Assembly (NCBI GenBank): GCA_020746875.1
Contig: JAGTJL010000001.1
Location: 4,650,001 to 4,714,000, forward strand
Length of the DNA stretch: 64,000 nt
From: Rhexocercosporidium sp. MPI-PUGE-AT-0058
Lineage: Eukaryota > Ascomycota > Leotiomycetes > Helotiales
Direction of reading: 5' to 3'
The position numbers and the translations under genes were made by a program. The notes under the pieces are model-generated. The model made no database searches. It was not told where the DNA came from and saw nothing but the letters and a program-made list of their open reading frames with translations. Below are positions 22,559-38,257 of this stretch, piece by piece; position 1 is the stretch's first letter; each line of letters starts with the position of its first letter.

Positions 22559-23401
22559 TTAGGCCAGTCCCTTGCTGACCTTGTTGAGGACGGACTGGTA
22601 CTCGATATCATCTTCATCATTTGCTTGAAATTCGGTAGCAATGCCGTTGAGCGCGCGCTTCAAAGCATCCTTGGAAGAAGCGTAGATCATCTTGGGCTGA
22701 AGGACTCGTTAGCAAGCACAAGCGTAACACATGGATTTTCGAGCACACCTGGATTCCGGCATCATCTGGGGACCATGCAATGAAGGTAATCTTGCTTCTA
22801 CATTATGTATTAACTCCGGGCACGTCTCCGAGATTCGAACCGCCTACCTTGTTCCCTCACCAGATGACAGCTCGTAGTTGAAGTCATAGACAGCATATCT
22901 TGGGCCCTTGCCAATCTTTCCCTATGCCAAGTATTAGTAACCGCTCTTCAGTAGACCCGACCTATGCAGCATACCATCTTGTTCTTGGTCTCAGCAGAGA
23001 TAAGCTTCTCACGGAAGACGTCCCAGTCACCGTTCTCGCTGAACTCCTCGACAACAATCTCCTTGTAGTCGTCTGACAGCTTGTAGATGATGAACTTGAT
23101 CTTTTTGGTGAGCTTCAAGTCATTGAAGACGCTGATGCATTCGGGCGAAACGTTTACACTGTTCCATCACGAGATCAGTATATGTGCTTCCTCCAAAGAT
23201 TTCCAAGCCCGTATCTCTGCCCAAGCTATGCAGGTGTGTTGGAGATTCAGAAGGACAGCCTCGAATGCTAGCATTCTGGGCGCCTCGAAGATTGTGGGAT
23301 GGATGGAGGGGTAACGGAGGACTGACCCTGATTGAGACTGTATCACACCATGAATTAGCACTTCCCATTCAATCAATACTGAAGCTGCGGAGACTTGCCA
23401 T
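22559..23401 (-). CDS. COF1: cofilin (actin-depolymerising factor)
   Basis: Six exons (23401-23399, 23337-23327, 23158-22975, 22921-22848, 22797-22749, 22696-22559) give exactly 152 residues. The ADF homology fold is clear: [59 protein letters not shown] and the Lys-rich [11 protein letters not shown] helix used for actin binding. The reading requires an initiating exon that contributes only ATG, a GC-AG first intron (GCAAGT donor) and an 11-nt second exon. The product severs and recycles actin filaments in the cytoplasm. It lies in a housekeeping block with NOP2, GET5 and HSP60. Confidence 0.92.
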
Positions 23402-24145
23402 GATGAAGATTTGATTTGTGCGACAAGCAGTTCGGAATCAACAAGTCTGCCAAACAATGTTGTCAGCGTTTATCAGGCAGAGCGGCAGGTTGGTGAAAAG
23501 TCCGCTAGCTGTTGGCGCGAACAAGATTGAGTACGTACGGCAATATGAGATGGCTAGATTCGAGATCTTTCGGTTCTCGGATCAAAGTTGAAGAGGCAAA
23601 GGTGGTGGGGTAGTTGTTTATCGGTGATTTTGTTCTTGTTGTTGCGTGAACGAACCTGAGTTGGTGGGGGTGTTTTGATCACGTGGGATCTAGCTCCAAT
23701 TGGATTCTGGAGATGCAGCAGTTCCTTCGAAGCCACGCAAGGAATTCACACTTTGGGCATCATTTATGTTTTTGAACGATTCCATAGGCAGTCGCTATTG
23801 GTACCTTCGGTTCCCCTTGATACCTAAATCTTTTCTTTGCTGCCTGAAAAGTTTCTATACATAGCTGGCACGGGTTGGTAGGCATCACTGAAAGTCAACC
23901 TGTGGCGAAGTGCCACGCAATATGAGTGTTTGACTTGTTTTTGGCTTATTATTTTACATGGTCTCCTTCCTTAAAACACCTTATCGCTCTGCAATGCCAA
24001 ATGTAAAACAAGGTATGAAGAGGACTGAGTGGGGTGAAGTGTTATACAACATTTAAAAACAGCCGTGTAGTATCGTTGCAGAGGAGGCGCTCATCCCCAG
24101 AGCGAGGCCGTGACGGGTATCTTACATCCTTCGCCGTTTCTTAGT
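23402..24145. other. intergenic, cofilin promoter and HSP60 3' flank
   Basis: No additional gene recognised. Confidence 0.5.
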
Positions 24146-26094
<1,949 letters not shown>

Positions 26095-29000
26095 GCTGGA
26101 AATATTATAAAGAGTGGTGCTGATACAAGAGGTACAAGTACAAATAAGGGCAAGAGCTTCAAGATCTGAAGATATTCGTGGCGGTGCTTGGGAAAAAAGC
26201 TGAAGAGAGATGGGTTGTTGATTTGGATTAAGAACCTCAAAAAAATTCCGGGGTGCAGAGGCTCCATAGAAGATGAGAGAAATCGACTAGGCCTTTTGTG
26301 GTTAGCACGATCCGGCTGGATCATGTTATGTCCGGCCTACCCCTTTCCCCTTTTCCTCGTTCTCGTTCACGTTCTAGGGCATCTTCGAAGTCAAACTCAT
26401 GATACCTTCTTGTCTCATATGTCAAAAAATGTACCTTGCTCAGTTCCTTCCAGGAGCAAGACCCAGTTGGATACACCACCTCACACAGACCTAAGCGTCA
26501 AGGGTTCATCGTTGCTTAGGTTGAAGAGCCTCTTGTGACACTTCAGCTTAGAGCGCTGTCAGACGTCGTGCGAATTTGCTGTTACTTTTACAAGAGAGCA
26601 TGGAAATCACATAGGAGGCCCTTCATCTCTTTTGGCTGTTGTTGTAATTGGATCTAGAGATAATCGCTATTTCAACATGATAATCACGTGACCAGCCAAT
26701 ACCTCGACTTCCAGGTTTTCGTCGGGAAGGAGTTGACTTACATTGACTTAATGTATAGTTCAAATTTATGTAGGAATGGTTTTTTGAATGACCTAGATGA
26801 GCTAGCTCCATTTCTCCACTCACTTTCCTTACCTTCGGCCCTTCATCGCTTGACCCTCTGGCATTATCCCTTCACAACATTATCACTAACCCCACGCACC
26901 TCTGCAACCGCGAAAAACAACCAGCCACAATACGCCTGGCGCTAGTCCAGCTGCGCACCGACGACTTAGCAGCTTCGATACTTCCTTGGATAGCGACATT
27001 TTATCATCCAAGTTAATCATCTCTTGGATATGTAGCTATAAACTCCATTCTGGGAGATACAACGAAGCAAGTTTGGTTTGTAATAGGTCGGAGCTTCCTC
27101 ATATCAACAGCTAAATTGAATTCGCTCACTTCAATTATGCCACCCATCATCTCGCAACCACGGAATTGCGACTTAACAACTTCCGCACGTCAAAAGAAGC
27201 CAAAAATAAACCCGAGTCATGATTCAATATATGCTCATCCATTGACGAAACTGCCGCAATCTCCTAGCTATCTAACTCTCATCTTCGCGAAGGTACTGGA
27301 TTACAACCTATCGAACTCCATATGATACAATTCTGGTCGGAGATTTCTAAGTCTACTGTTTTGGGCGTCTACAGAAGACTATCATCGGCCGACTTTTAAT
27401 ACAGCTGAGGATCACTCATAGGTCGAGACCGACTCAAATATTAGCACATCGCTACGAAGAATTCCCAACGAGAACGAGCAATCTACCGAATCAATCCTTA
27501 CTCATCGCCACAACTGTCCGAAAGACATCAACGCTGTTTTCATGTGTACATAACTTCCTCTTCCGCAGCCATGCCAGAACCAACAGAGGACATGTGTTAA
27601 GGAATTTCTTGGATATCCTCCTGCCGTGCTGCATTCCCGACTCGGAGGAGGACCGCAATACGGCCTTGAAGAAGAAGGCAGCAACGTTCGCAAGAAGTAT
27701 GCAGGATATTGGGCTCATAAGACACGCCCATGTCAAGGAGTTTCCCGGATATCGTCCTGCTGCAGCACCTAGGCTACATGGTACTTGAGATGAGTTGGAC
27801 CACTTCTTGGAGACGGGACTTTGATCAGGCACAGGCAGCAATTCAGCTCAAAGGATCCGACGATTGTAAGGGGCCAGATTTCTTCTTTTCTTGAATCTTA
27901 CCTTGTGCTGCAACAAACGAGATTCTAAATGTCTCTCTTGGCCAACACGACGCAAACGACCGATTTACCATACATCAAGATGATCAACGCAACTTCATTC
28001 ACTACTCGTACTGGCTCGAACGCCTTCTTCAGCCTTCCTCGTGCCAGAACCAGAAGACGACATATTCAAGCGATCCCTACGGATTAAGTGTTTCTGGCTT
28101 GCTTTCTTCCTTTGCTACTATGTAGTGGGAACAAGATGTTATCCATACCCCGTACAACAGTCTTGAATCCTTGTAAAGAAAGCAGGAGATGGGATTCAAG
28201 CGCAAGACCCAATTGATTGATGGAGTTTCAAGCACACCGGTGGAACCATTCGCGATGCCTTTACCTACACCTCCGTTGACACCGCCGCCACGAACTCCAA
28301 CCGTAACGCAACAGTCAAGAGTGCGATGCGCAAGATCCTCTTCCACAGCTTCATCCTTGATGAGGCTCACAGTTTTGTTAATTCATGTTGGGACGATGAT
28401 GTTAACATTCGTGCCAGAACCAACAGAGGACATAGATTTTAAAGACTTTGGGGGTGGCGAGCTGGCGCAGGACTAGACAAGAAGCTGATGTCGTTTAATT
28501 GTCATTCTTGAGATGATTACCGTCGAGCTCAGGGCTGTATTCACTGTTATTGAACGGATCAAGCCAAAGCTCGCAAGCGGAATGGGACTCTACCGAATAC
28601 CAACAGTGTCTCCCAACTTGAGATGCCCAATTGCTGTGAAAGCTTCCGCCGCTTACTCCCTCGCGAAGCCTGACAAGACCAAGCGTGAGAGGTCTCAACT
28701 CATCACCGTCAACACAAGTCTACTGACAAGGTTAGCAACCACCACAATGCAAGGAAGGAGAAAGTTCTTGCATCCATTGATGGATCGGTCCAGTCATGGG
28801 AGGATGCCGCGACTTCTGCACGGAAATCATGGAATCTGTTAAGGACGTCAATGGACTGCTCAAAATTTCGATGCTGCGTTTCGCGATGCCTCCGCTGGTT
28901 ACCTTCGCTGTACACCTTCACGCAAAATACAGCAGAAACTCGACTGTCAGCTGTTCTACCTCAAATCATTTCCCCCTTAGTCTTTCACTCCTGCGTCTTC

Positions 29001-32000
29001 CACCCTGAGGATGGTTCCATCACCTTGCTAGAGTCAATCACCTGAGGAGCTCAGTACTCTCATGGCAGATATAAGATACTGCCGAGCCGTTTGCCGTTGG
29101 ATTTGGTAGCTTTTTCAGAACTAACTGAGGATATATATTTCAAGCCTTCTCCGGTCAATCCGCAAGATCCTCGTGTTCCCAAGTCCGATCCGTGGCGTGA
29201 AGAGTATCGCAAGGTACCATTATCCAGCTCTAATCCATCATTCCACGGAGCCTGTGGGTGTATTTGGCCGTGTTCGTGGCCAGCCAAATATTACCACCAC
29301 TGGAGCTGCTGTTTGCACGACCGTCTCAGAAGGATTTCTAATTGCTGGACATGCCAGAGCCAATAGAGGACATAGACTTGAATCCTCTTTGTACCAGCTC
29401 TGGTACATCCGCGAAGCATCCATACTCGTTATCTCAAACCTAATCTGCATCTGGCAGTTCATCCAAAAGATCTACCACTAGCAATTTTCCCATAACACCC
29501 CACTTCGAAACCACCCATGAGATGTCACCAACCTGAACAACGTGTACAAAGTTCTCTGCATGTCTCTTCGCAACCTTCCTTCTGTCAGTGAAATTTGTCT
29601 CATTTTGGCCATTTTTGTAGTTGTCAATTTGTTCAATATTTACGCCGCTTCAGCGGGCTCTTTTCTGTTGTCTTTGGGTAGAGAATCTCGCGAATCGCCT
29701 GCGTTTTGAAAATTCTTATTGTGACTACTAAGTTGTTGGAGGTGGCTTGACATTAGGCTGCGGTAAAGTTAGACATCGATTGAATGCTGGCACAGCTTTC
29801 GTCATAGTACTGAGGTTCTTGACAGTAGTATCCATAATTCCAATGTTTAACTTCTGAACTACATTGTTGATGCAAACCTGGCAAATCCCCTTCGTTGTTT
29901 TATATCTTTTCCCACCCCGCGAAGGCTGAAGTTGAAGTTTTACTTGCATATCAAAATTCCGTTACGCATAAAGTCACCTTCTTTCAAACATAAGCTCACC
30001 CGAACATGTTGGACAAGCAATATCTCGCTTGGAGATTTGCCTTTAGTATTGTACCCTGTGAGTGACTTGGTTGGGCTTGTACTTGTTTAGGAGGTCTACT
30101 AAATTGAGGCTTGTTAGAGAGCTGCCAGCATCATAGCTCCATTTTTCATACACTCGCAATGCGCCCGCCAACTTCTCAAAATATGCAAAAAGCCCAAAAA
30201 TTTACGAGATGCCCCCATAAGCAGCCAGAATGACTCCCAAGTACGTACACCTACACAGCTTATCCCTCTACAAACTCTGTCTTAGTCGGCTTATATTCCA
30301 CTTTCAAAACTTTCGATACTCCTATACGCTAGACTTCGAATTTCCGAATCTCGGTACCAGTTAATCATGGATGACCAAAGGCAGGGACCATTTCCTTCCG
30401 CTCTTCTCGACTTAGCCAAGCTCAGGGCCAAGAAGTCTCACCACCAATCAAGTCAACTGAGTCCCAACGACTAGCCACAACCAAATTTCAACTGAATGTG
30501 TATACCACAATCGATCACATTCACCTTCGATGAAAGCCGTGTCTGGAACAAAGGAATTGTATGTCAGCTACAGTGAGAAGCTAGCATCAATAGCCCAAGC
30601 CGAAGCGAATCTCAACAAGACCCCACCTCGAGCCGAATCGGGGAAAGCTTTTGCGTGAACGGAGCTCGAGGTGAGCTTGCGATACCCTTTACGACTAAGG
30701 AATTTCAAAGGAGGGGACTGGGTGTCTAGGCCCTTCTCACACGGATACCTCTCCAGTTGAATGCTACAAGCATTGCAAGCAACCTCAACATTTGAACGAG
30801 TCGATCATCTTTTTTACCTCCATTGGTCTACGTCCCCTTTCTACGTTTCCGGATGTTTCGCATGTCCGAGCCATTGAACTATAGCTTTACACTCTCTGGA
30901 AAGGGACTGAGCATCAATTGCAGCGTTTGATTCTCGATGAGCAAAGATTTGATCCTTCATCTTCAGCAGTTCCTATTGGCAATTGCCTGTTGTCTATTCT
31001 TCTTGTGCGGATCTCATCTTATCGAATTATTCTATTCCACCAAAATAATACCGGCTTGGGAATTGTCTGTTCTGTTTATTATTTCATCTCAGTTGCGATC
31101 TTCTGCTTCCGAGTTTGGTGTGTGCTTTTCCCACCTTCAAGTTATTTTCATGCCGCTCTCTCAGCTTCAAAATTGTCTATTTCGGCAAAAAGGAGGCAAA
31201 GTGAAGACTACGAAGGGTGAAGCAAAGAAATTGTGGATGGACGGGTGTTGGAAAAGTCGAATCGACATGACATGTCTCGGAAGACTGAGTCTTGTGGAAT
31301 CATATTTCTTCTCAAATATGCACCTCAAGCTTTGTTTTTTGTATTCTGCGTCGATGGCGATGGAGTTTCGTGGTTTCCGTTTGCTTTCCTTATATTATGG
31401 GTAGCTTCTCTGGCTTAGTGAGCTAGTCGCAGTCCTGAAGTCTGAAGATGAAACCGCCTGAGCAAGTCAAGTGGGTTTCTAAATCTGGACCTGTCAGCTA
31501 TTTTCTCTGTATGAATGAAGTCAAGGTTAAAATACTGACAGTCGTTGTATTGATGTTGATTATATGCTACTTGCGGCTTTGAATTTTCCTCCTTTACCAG
31601 CTACATGGTTATCTCCTGCAGTTGTAGTGTCCGAGGTGAACTTGCTGACTCAAGTACCCAAGACAGAACGATCTTTGGGGAGTCTTAGCTATGTATCCAG
31701 CCTTGAGATACTATATTGAGGATAGAATACACGTCTGTTCATTTCTACAGGGGATCGGGCTGCTGTGGGTGTTTGGACCACGCAAACCTGAACATGGGAT
31801 GCCGTTGAGAAGTTGCCCGGCGAGCTTTGACCATGAGCCCTTACAATACACACATGGCTGGAGTACGGTCGGATGAAATAATTCTGAAGCTCGGGGCGTG
31901 CCACTGCATCGCTTGGTCTCCTTTGGCTCACTTGCTTTAACACTACCTGGACAGATATGATCTACCATCGCACCTTTTCCCAACGCAATATTTACGTTTG

Positions 32001-32917
32001 CGTCCGACAGTTTTCCCTTATGTACAGAAAATTCTGATCTTCTGGACTGGAAATATCACTTTTGCTGATGTTACGGGCTGAGAGTTGCTACAAAGTACAG
32101 AGGTATGAAACCGCCTGTCATGATTCAGTAGCGAGCTTCAGGTGCTCCTTTGAGGCATCCAAGAGCCATGCTGAATGGACACACACTCCGAGCTTGCAGA
32201 GAAATCCAAAAGCACCACCAATCTTTCTCACGTTGCATTTGACCGAATCAAAAAAATTTAGTACTTTTGTTTCGCATTCTAATCCTACATATTCACATCC
32301 GTCCATCAAACTGACCCCAAAGTGCAGCCATCCACAAAGACCGAGGCCACGATAATCCAGGACCACCAACGAAGCATGGCCGAGCCAAAGCCCAGGTCTC
32401 TTTGCGATGCTAGATCTCCGAAGATCCCACCATCCATGCATACTCGCTGAGGAAACAATCCGAATTCCGCGCCACATCCAGCCGGACATCATTTGGAAAA
32501 AAGAGCGGAGATCCATTGAGAAAGAAAAATCAAATCGCATGCACAGCCACAATGGTCGCAACTCTGAGTTGCAATGTATCTTCCATTTGTGGACGAAGAA
32601 GATGAAGAACAACAACATCTCTCGTCATTCATCAAATCATTGTTGTTGAAAAAAGGGGGTATCGAAGAAGTGAAGATATGCAAAGCCCACCACATCATCC
32701 ATCAAAAATGCGCCAATCCGGTATCGAAAACGAAGTCGAAGTCGAAGCTGGAGGTTTTTATGACGCGAGATCGAGAGTGGAAGAAGCCAGAGATCCGACG
32801 ATCAGAAAATGATGTTAATACAAGTAAGAAGAGAAGAAGCCATTCCGAAGAGCAAAGTGTCAACGAAAGGCGGTTTTGATATGGCAGGCCGCACCTGCCT
32901 GGACGAATGTGACCAGT
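26095..32917. other. long gene-poor stretch with decayed short repeats
   Basis: Nearly 7 kb without a convincing gene. Open frames are short, overlapping and of unnatural composition. A 22-base motif beginning TGCCAGAACCA recurs at 27572, 28042, 28412 and 29352. 30.9-31.4 kb is pyrimidine-rich. No terminal repeats, transposase or tRNA found. It may hold relics of duplicated genes. Confidence 0.45.
27572..29373 (+). repeat. dispersed 22-base motif, four copies
   Basis: Copies at 27572-27593, 28042-28063, 28412-28433 and 29352-29373. The first and third are identical over all 22 bases (start TGCCAGAACCAACAG). The second and fourth differ at a few positions. Spacing is irregular (about 470, 370 and 940 bp). 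Confidence 0.5.
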
Positions 32918-35461
32918 TTAGAAGTGGTGAAAACCATCAGCCCCTTCGACATCTTGATGAGCCTCAAACTCAGAAGTGTCCATGAAGCTATCACTTGCGG
33001 TATTCTCGTTGTTGCCCTCATATTCAAATGATCGAGTGGCGTAACGGGTGTATGGAGCTGGGGACTCGCTGCGCTCAGGTTCCCAAGCATTGGAATAGCT
33101 GTGGTGATTGTCTTCAAAGATGGTGCCCTGACTGTGCAAGAAAGGTCGGACATCCACCGGCAGACCGTTGTTTTGGCTGGGAGTACCAAAGGATCCGAAC
33201 ATTCCCACATGAGCATAGCCATCCTGGTGGTTGCCGTTGGCTTGGCCATCGAAGCTGGCCTGCGCATATTCACCCTTCTGAAAATCACCACCCAGCTGAT
33301 CATCGAAGCTGGTATCATGGGAATCGAAGTCGTTGGGGTTGAGAGCCTCGTCCTGTTAAGCCATGTCAGTGGGAGTGATAGGTGAGGCTGGGAAATTAAC
33401 TTACGGAGAATGATTGGGAGGGCTGGTGGAATGACGAATGATGGTGGTCGATGTCAAGACCATAAGCTTGGTCACCGTCATCGAATGCTATGTTTTCACG
33501 CTCATTGTCGGTACCTAGAACATCGCACTCGCCTTGATCGATATGGCTGTTCTGATTAGCATCGTCGACCTCCATATTGTCCTGTTGCGCATCATCGACA
33601 GATTGGGCAATCTCGCGCTCGCGGTAGATTCGGAGCGTCTCGGCATCTTCTTCGCTCAGAAGTCGCAGAACAGTAGAGTTTGCCTTGCAGGCGGCCGATA
33701 TTCTCTCTCCATCACCGCCGAAGCCATGGGCGTTGATACGGGGATCATTGCCATCTGCGACAGCCTGCATGAAATCCTCCACCAATCCGTGGAGCTCTGG
33801 TCCCATGTAAGATACGTTCTTAGGATCATCGCCTCCAGCAACTTCGACGTGCATGACATCCTTCATAATCTCATCCTGGAATAATATTCTAGCTGGTTCG
33901 AAGGACTCGGAGTCATTTACCTTGTTGCCCGAGACTCCAGGCTTAAAGTTCTTTAACCCCCCTGAAGGCAGACGAAGCTTGACAATGAGCGAATTTGGAG
34001 TACCCTCATCCTGGTCCTCCTCGGTATCGCAGGCCGGAGCAACCTTGGCAGATCTCTTCCGACTCTTTGGTGTTGGGCTGGTGTATGGATTTGGACTCGA
34101 CCAGTCACCTACGACCTTCTTACGGCGGCTGCTGCTCTTTTTCTTCAAGCCTGGATTGTAGTCATCATCTGAGTCAAGATCTGCTGGATCCATCTCAGAA
34201 TCCGTCTCGTCCTTGATCTCCTTCTTGATGCGAGAGCTACGACCCGAGCCACCGCGAGAAGCTCTCTCTTCAGCTCTGGCCTTCTTTTCACTCTCCCTAT
34301 GGGCACGCTGCTCTGCATTCCAGGCATCGACTTCAGCTGGCTTTCGGTTACGTCGCTCACCGGGCTTCAATTCGACCTTTGGGACTGGAACAAGCTCGCT
34401 CTTGGGAACCTTACGATACTTGCCCGAACCGCGAATTAAGCCAGGGACCACCAAGCTTTCCTTGCGATCAGTCACATCGTCAGTCCAACGCACAGCCTTA
34501 GTAGCGGTTGGGATATCGGAGGACATGTCGCGGATGTATCCACGTAGTGTCGGATCTTGTGCGCTTCCAGCTTTTCCAAGAACAGGTGGAATCATATGGC
34601 CTTCGGTGATGAGAACGTCGCGGAGCTTGTTCAGCATCTGGGTAGCGCTTGGGCCGCTTGAACCTGGGTTGAGTCGATGAACAATGCTGTCCCATGGAAT
34701 CTGGAGACCCTGCTTGTGACATTCGTATTGCATGTGAAGGATAAGCTTCTCCATCATTCTTGGGCCTTGGTTTCAAAAGTTAGGTACTGCGAAAATGCGT
34801 GCTCTTAGGGGAAAGTAGGAAGCTTACGGTGCCACAAAACCAACTTGCGACCAACTTGACGACCATTTGGATCCGTAACACCTTCCTCAGTCTTGATCTT
34901 TCTCCTAGCCTTCTCCATGGTGTTCATAGCGCGGGGAACGAATTGACCAATGTTACCCTCAGCATCCATATACGCCTCTTCACCAACACCCTTCGCATCG
35001 ACGATATCGCCCTCCGAATTGTAGCCCTCCTCCTTGCGTGGTGTGACTGGGCTGAATTCTGCGTTCATGTCACCGAATACCGAAGCACCAGGGCCTCCGT
35101 TGACCGAGAAATCAGGAGAGAATCCAACACTATTTGCCTTACCCTTGGCACTCTTTGGAGTCTTGTGACCATCTTCATTTGTGTTAGCATTGGAATCCTC
35201 TGTCTTATCTACCTCTGCGAATGGGATTCCCTGTGAATTGACTTTCTTCATCCACTTGTGTCGGAAGGGCGCCATACTTGCGGATTTCGAAACCTTATCA
35301 GGGACGACCTTGACGCCACTGGACTTGACGATCGATGTGACGGTTTTCTTCTTCTTGCTAGGGGTCGGAGTAGTGGCGCTTCCTTCGCTTGGATTGAAGC
35401 TTGGTGGGCATGGTCGAGAGTCGACGGGGCGGCCGTCCTGGGCAGTCGATTTGGCAGGCAT
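32918..35461 (-). CDS. conserved nuclear-type fungal protein of unknown function
   Basis: Three exons: 35461 to about 34831, about 34772 to about 33404, and about 33355 to 32918. Together they encode roughly 810 residues. The N-terminal part is disordered, rich in Ser, Pro and Lys. A helical block spans the first junction (EKLILHMQYECHKQGLQIPW, then MLNKLRDVL) and loosely resembles the Myb-like folds found further right. The middle is highly basic (SSRRKKVVGDW) with acidic patches and IKKE/IKDE motifs, and the C-terminus is polar and low in complexity. This composition suggests a nuclear, chromatin- or DNA-associated protein, but no catalytic domain is visible. I do not recognise a named family. 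Confidence 0.6.
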
Positions 35462-37563
35462 CTTGTCTTATTCTTGTGGGATCATGCGACCTGTGAGTGG
35501 AATATGTTAGCCATCTTCTGGAAGTGGTGGGGAAAATAGATGGAGAACTGTGTGTTTCGGGTCACGTGGTGTTTTGATCGCATCGGGGGCCGGGAGAGAA
35601 GAAAATTCCTGCCACTAAAGCCCTGGCGCGCTCGCAAGCCATCGTATTTGATCCAGAATATTTTATCGTGCTAGTGGTAGGAATAGGAGGGGTTTGAAGG
35701 AGGTACCCGGTTTGAGATCGAAATGTGCCTTTGCGTGTTGCAGCCAGGCTGATGATGGAAGGCTCGACGTACCTCTGTGTGCTCAAAGCCTTACTTTCCC
35801 GATTCAACAGCCTTGTGAGAACTGGAGCTATTATGCTGACTCCAGAGTCTTCCAAGAAGCTCAAGCACTTGCCGGTTTGGACTGCAGTTGGTGGTTTGAG
35901 TATCAGCAGATCGATTGGATCAACTGCGATGACGTTGCAGCGAAGAGCAAATTGCGAGCAACCGAGGTGATTGTGCTACAAGGGAGGAATATAGTGATGA
36001 TTTTCTGCGACAAGAGTAAGGTGATTGATTGTGTGGTGGGTTGCGGAGAAGAAATCGAATTAGTGGGAAGTACTCCTCGCCTTGTCTTGGGGACTAGAGC
36101 AAGCGAGTGAAGCACAATAGTAACGACGCAATAGCAGCCTTATACAGAGCCTAATGAACTGCTGAAAGGTGAATGAAAACATTGCGGGGAAGAAAAAAAA
36201 TCTGCGAGGGCGCCTTCGCGTTATCGCCGGAAAGGGAAGAAAAAAACAAAGAGCGATTTGCAAAGTCAACAAGCAACACAGCGACCACCAACTTGACTTG
36301 AAAGAATTAATTGAATCTGATCTCTTACCTGCAATTGAAAGGGGTGATCCTGTGTTGTGTAGAAATGGGGGTTGCAAATCAATTGCGGTATTTGAAGAAG
36401 ATTATGAAGAATTCGAGGTTGTAGAGGAGGTGAAGAAGAGGTGAAGCTCATACGGTGGTCGATGACCTCGAGGACTGCGCCAGTTTGAAAAGGGACTAGC
36501 GCCTCGTTAATTGAAAGCCTGAACCACGACCTCCCTCAATTCGCTGGGACTAGGGGGAAGTGAGGCTTCTTTGGCAAGCAAGAATGTCTAAGGCCTCACC
36601 CGCTTGCTATAGGCTGCAAGTTTAGATATAGGACGAGCTGGTCAGCTACCATCTCCAGCAGTCTCTTGATGATGATGAGGAGACAAGATTTGAAGGATAT
36701 TGTTGACTTTGTCACGGCTCTGGGACATGGCGCAAGATACAGGGTGTTATTATAATGGCCTTGATCAAGGACCCACCTATGTGGAACAGGGACAAAGATG
36801 TCAGATTTTCTGTTCAACAGAAAATTCCTCATCCAGTCTGAATTTGGCTTGATATCAGGTAGTACAGCCAACTTGTCAATAAGTTTGGGCTTTCATAAAG
36901 ATCGACGAAAGAGGGAGGAAGCTTTTAACTCAACACTACATCAATAGATTTGCCAGAAGCCGAGGTTCATTCAAATGCTAATTTGGCCATCTATAATCTC
37001 TGAACTGAAGTCAATGATAGCGCTTTGTCACTTATCCATGATGATTCCCGGCAGGCCGGGTCTGCACATGAAAGAAGTGTATCTCTGGGGAAGCGTCAAG
37101 ATTACTGTTTGTCAGTGGACTTTGTGCTGTCTAGTCTGCCCCACTAAGGATGCTGGAAGCGTGCGTTCACATGTACATGGGCAGAGGAAAAATGCTTGTG
37201 CTTGCTGTGAGAACCAAGTAATCGCCGGGTTCGGATGCAACTAGGAACCAAGTCATGGTTTCAACCCTCGTTGAGTTCGCAGTAGCACAGACCTGAGAAT
37301 CAATAGGAATTTGGAATCTGCGACTCAGTTTGGACTATCACAAATTTCTCTCCAGACAAAACGAATCAACTATGGACGAAAACAACGGCACAGTGCTCGC
37401 AGCCCTCTAGAACCATATCTAAATACCCAGCGAAGAAGTATACCTAGCTCCCAGAAATCCATACGCCCGCCACCAATGTCCCTGATCTGGATCTAAAACT
37501 AACGCCAACCAACCATTATTCCCGACGATTCTATCTACCAGGTCATCTCTAGCAGCGTTGACC
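35462..37563. other. gene-free stretch
   Basis: Several short open frames on both strands (for example 35694-36110 and 36169-36444 on plus, 36596-36871 on minus) have no recognisable domain or splice structure and are not called. Confidence 0.45.
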
Positions 37564-38257
37564 TCAAGGCAAGATCTTCTTGAACCACTTCCTCAACTTA
37601 TTCCCCTGCGCATCGACACCTATCTCACCTTGAGTCTGATTCTCATCTTCCTCATCCTCGCCGTGGAAATCCCACGGAGTAATTTCCTTCCTCAACGGAC
37701 CCTCCCTCCCATCCATCTTCACGATAATCTTCCCACCAATATCCTTCTTCGGCGCCTCCATAAGTTCCTCCGCCTCCCTCGCAGCCTGTCTGAACCGTCG
37801 ATGCTTAGCTTGCTCCCGTCCCATCTCTTCAGATTCCCTCTGCCACATCCGATAAGCCTCCAATTCTTCGGCAGTCGTAGGGTGGTATCGCTGACTCCGG
37901 TCTATCTCGTCGGCTTGGCCACGCTTAGCTCGCTCTTCGCGGAGACGTTGCTGCTTGGCTTCTTCTTCTGCCCAGACCTTCTCCCACCAGCGGATTTTGT
38001 GGTCTGCTGGCTCCTCGGATGAAGGGGTGTTGAAGGAGTTATTTTCCTGTAGAGAAAGAGAGGGAAGGTTAGCAAAATTCTTTTTGTCCTTTCTGGTGTG
38101 GGTGGTGGAGGCGTTGAATAGGAAATCGGAAATCCCACAAAGAAATTCGTAGGCATTCATGACTTACAAACATCTCTGGCGTGACTGGTATTCCATACTT
38201 TGTCTTTGGCAGGACATACGTGTCGGAGTATGGAGGGTGTGGCGGTTTGTTGGGCAT
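37564..38257 (-). CDS. conserved hypothetical protein, charged coiled-coil-like
   Basis: Two exons (38257-38168, 38046-37564) give 190 residues. Exon 1 is proline-rich and ends TKYGIPVTPEMF. Exon 2 has a long charged helix (RWWEKVWAEEEAKQQRLREE to HRRFRQAAREAEEL) that could form a coiled coil. It closes with ITPWDFHGEDEEDEN and a basic KLRKWFKKILP tail. There is no signal peptide or membrane segment. The start at 38257 follows a likely intron in the 5' leader. I do not recognise the family. Confidence 0.65.

Noticed and set aside
22825..22855. GGTTCGAATCTC on the minus strand, a B-box-like sequence
   Set aside because: It lies inside a cofilin intron and no cloverleaf can be drawn around it.
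30937..31404. 155-codon open frame rich in Leu, Phe and Cys
   Set aside because: The composition follows from a pyrimidine-rich tract; no family features and no neighbouring exons.
35694..36110. 138-codon plus-strand open frame upstream of the 32918-35461 gene
   Set aside because: No recognisable domain; lies in promoter sequence of the divergent gene.
36169..36444. 91-codon basic then acidic open frame
   Set aside because: Too short, no homologue recognised, no supporting signals.
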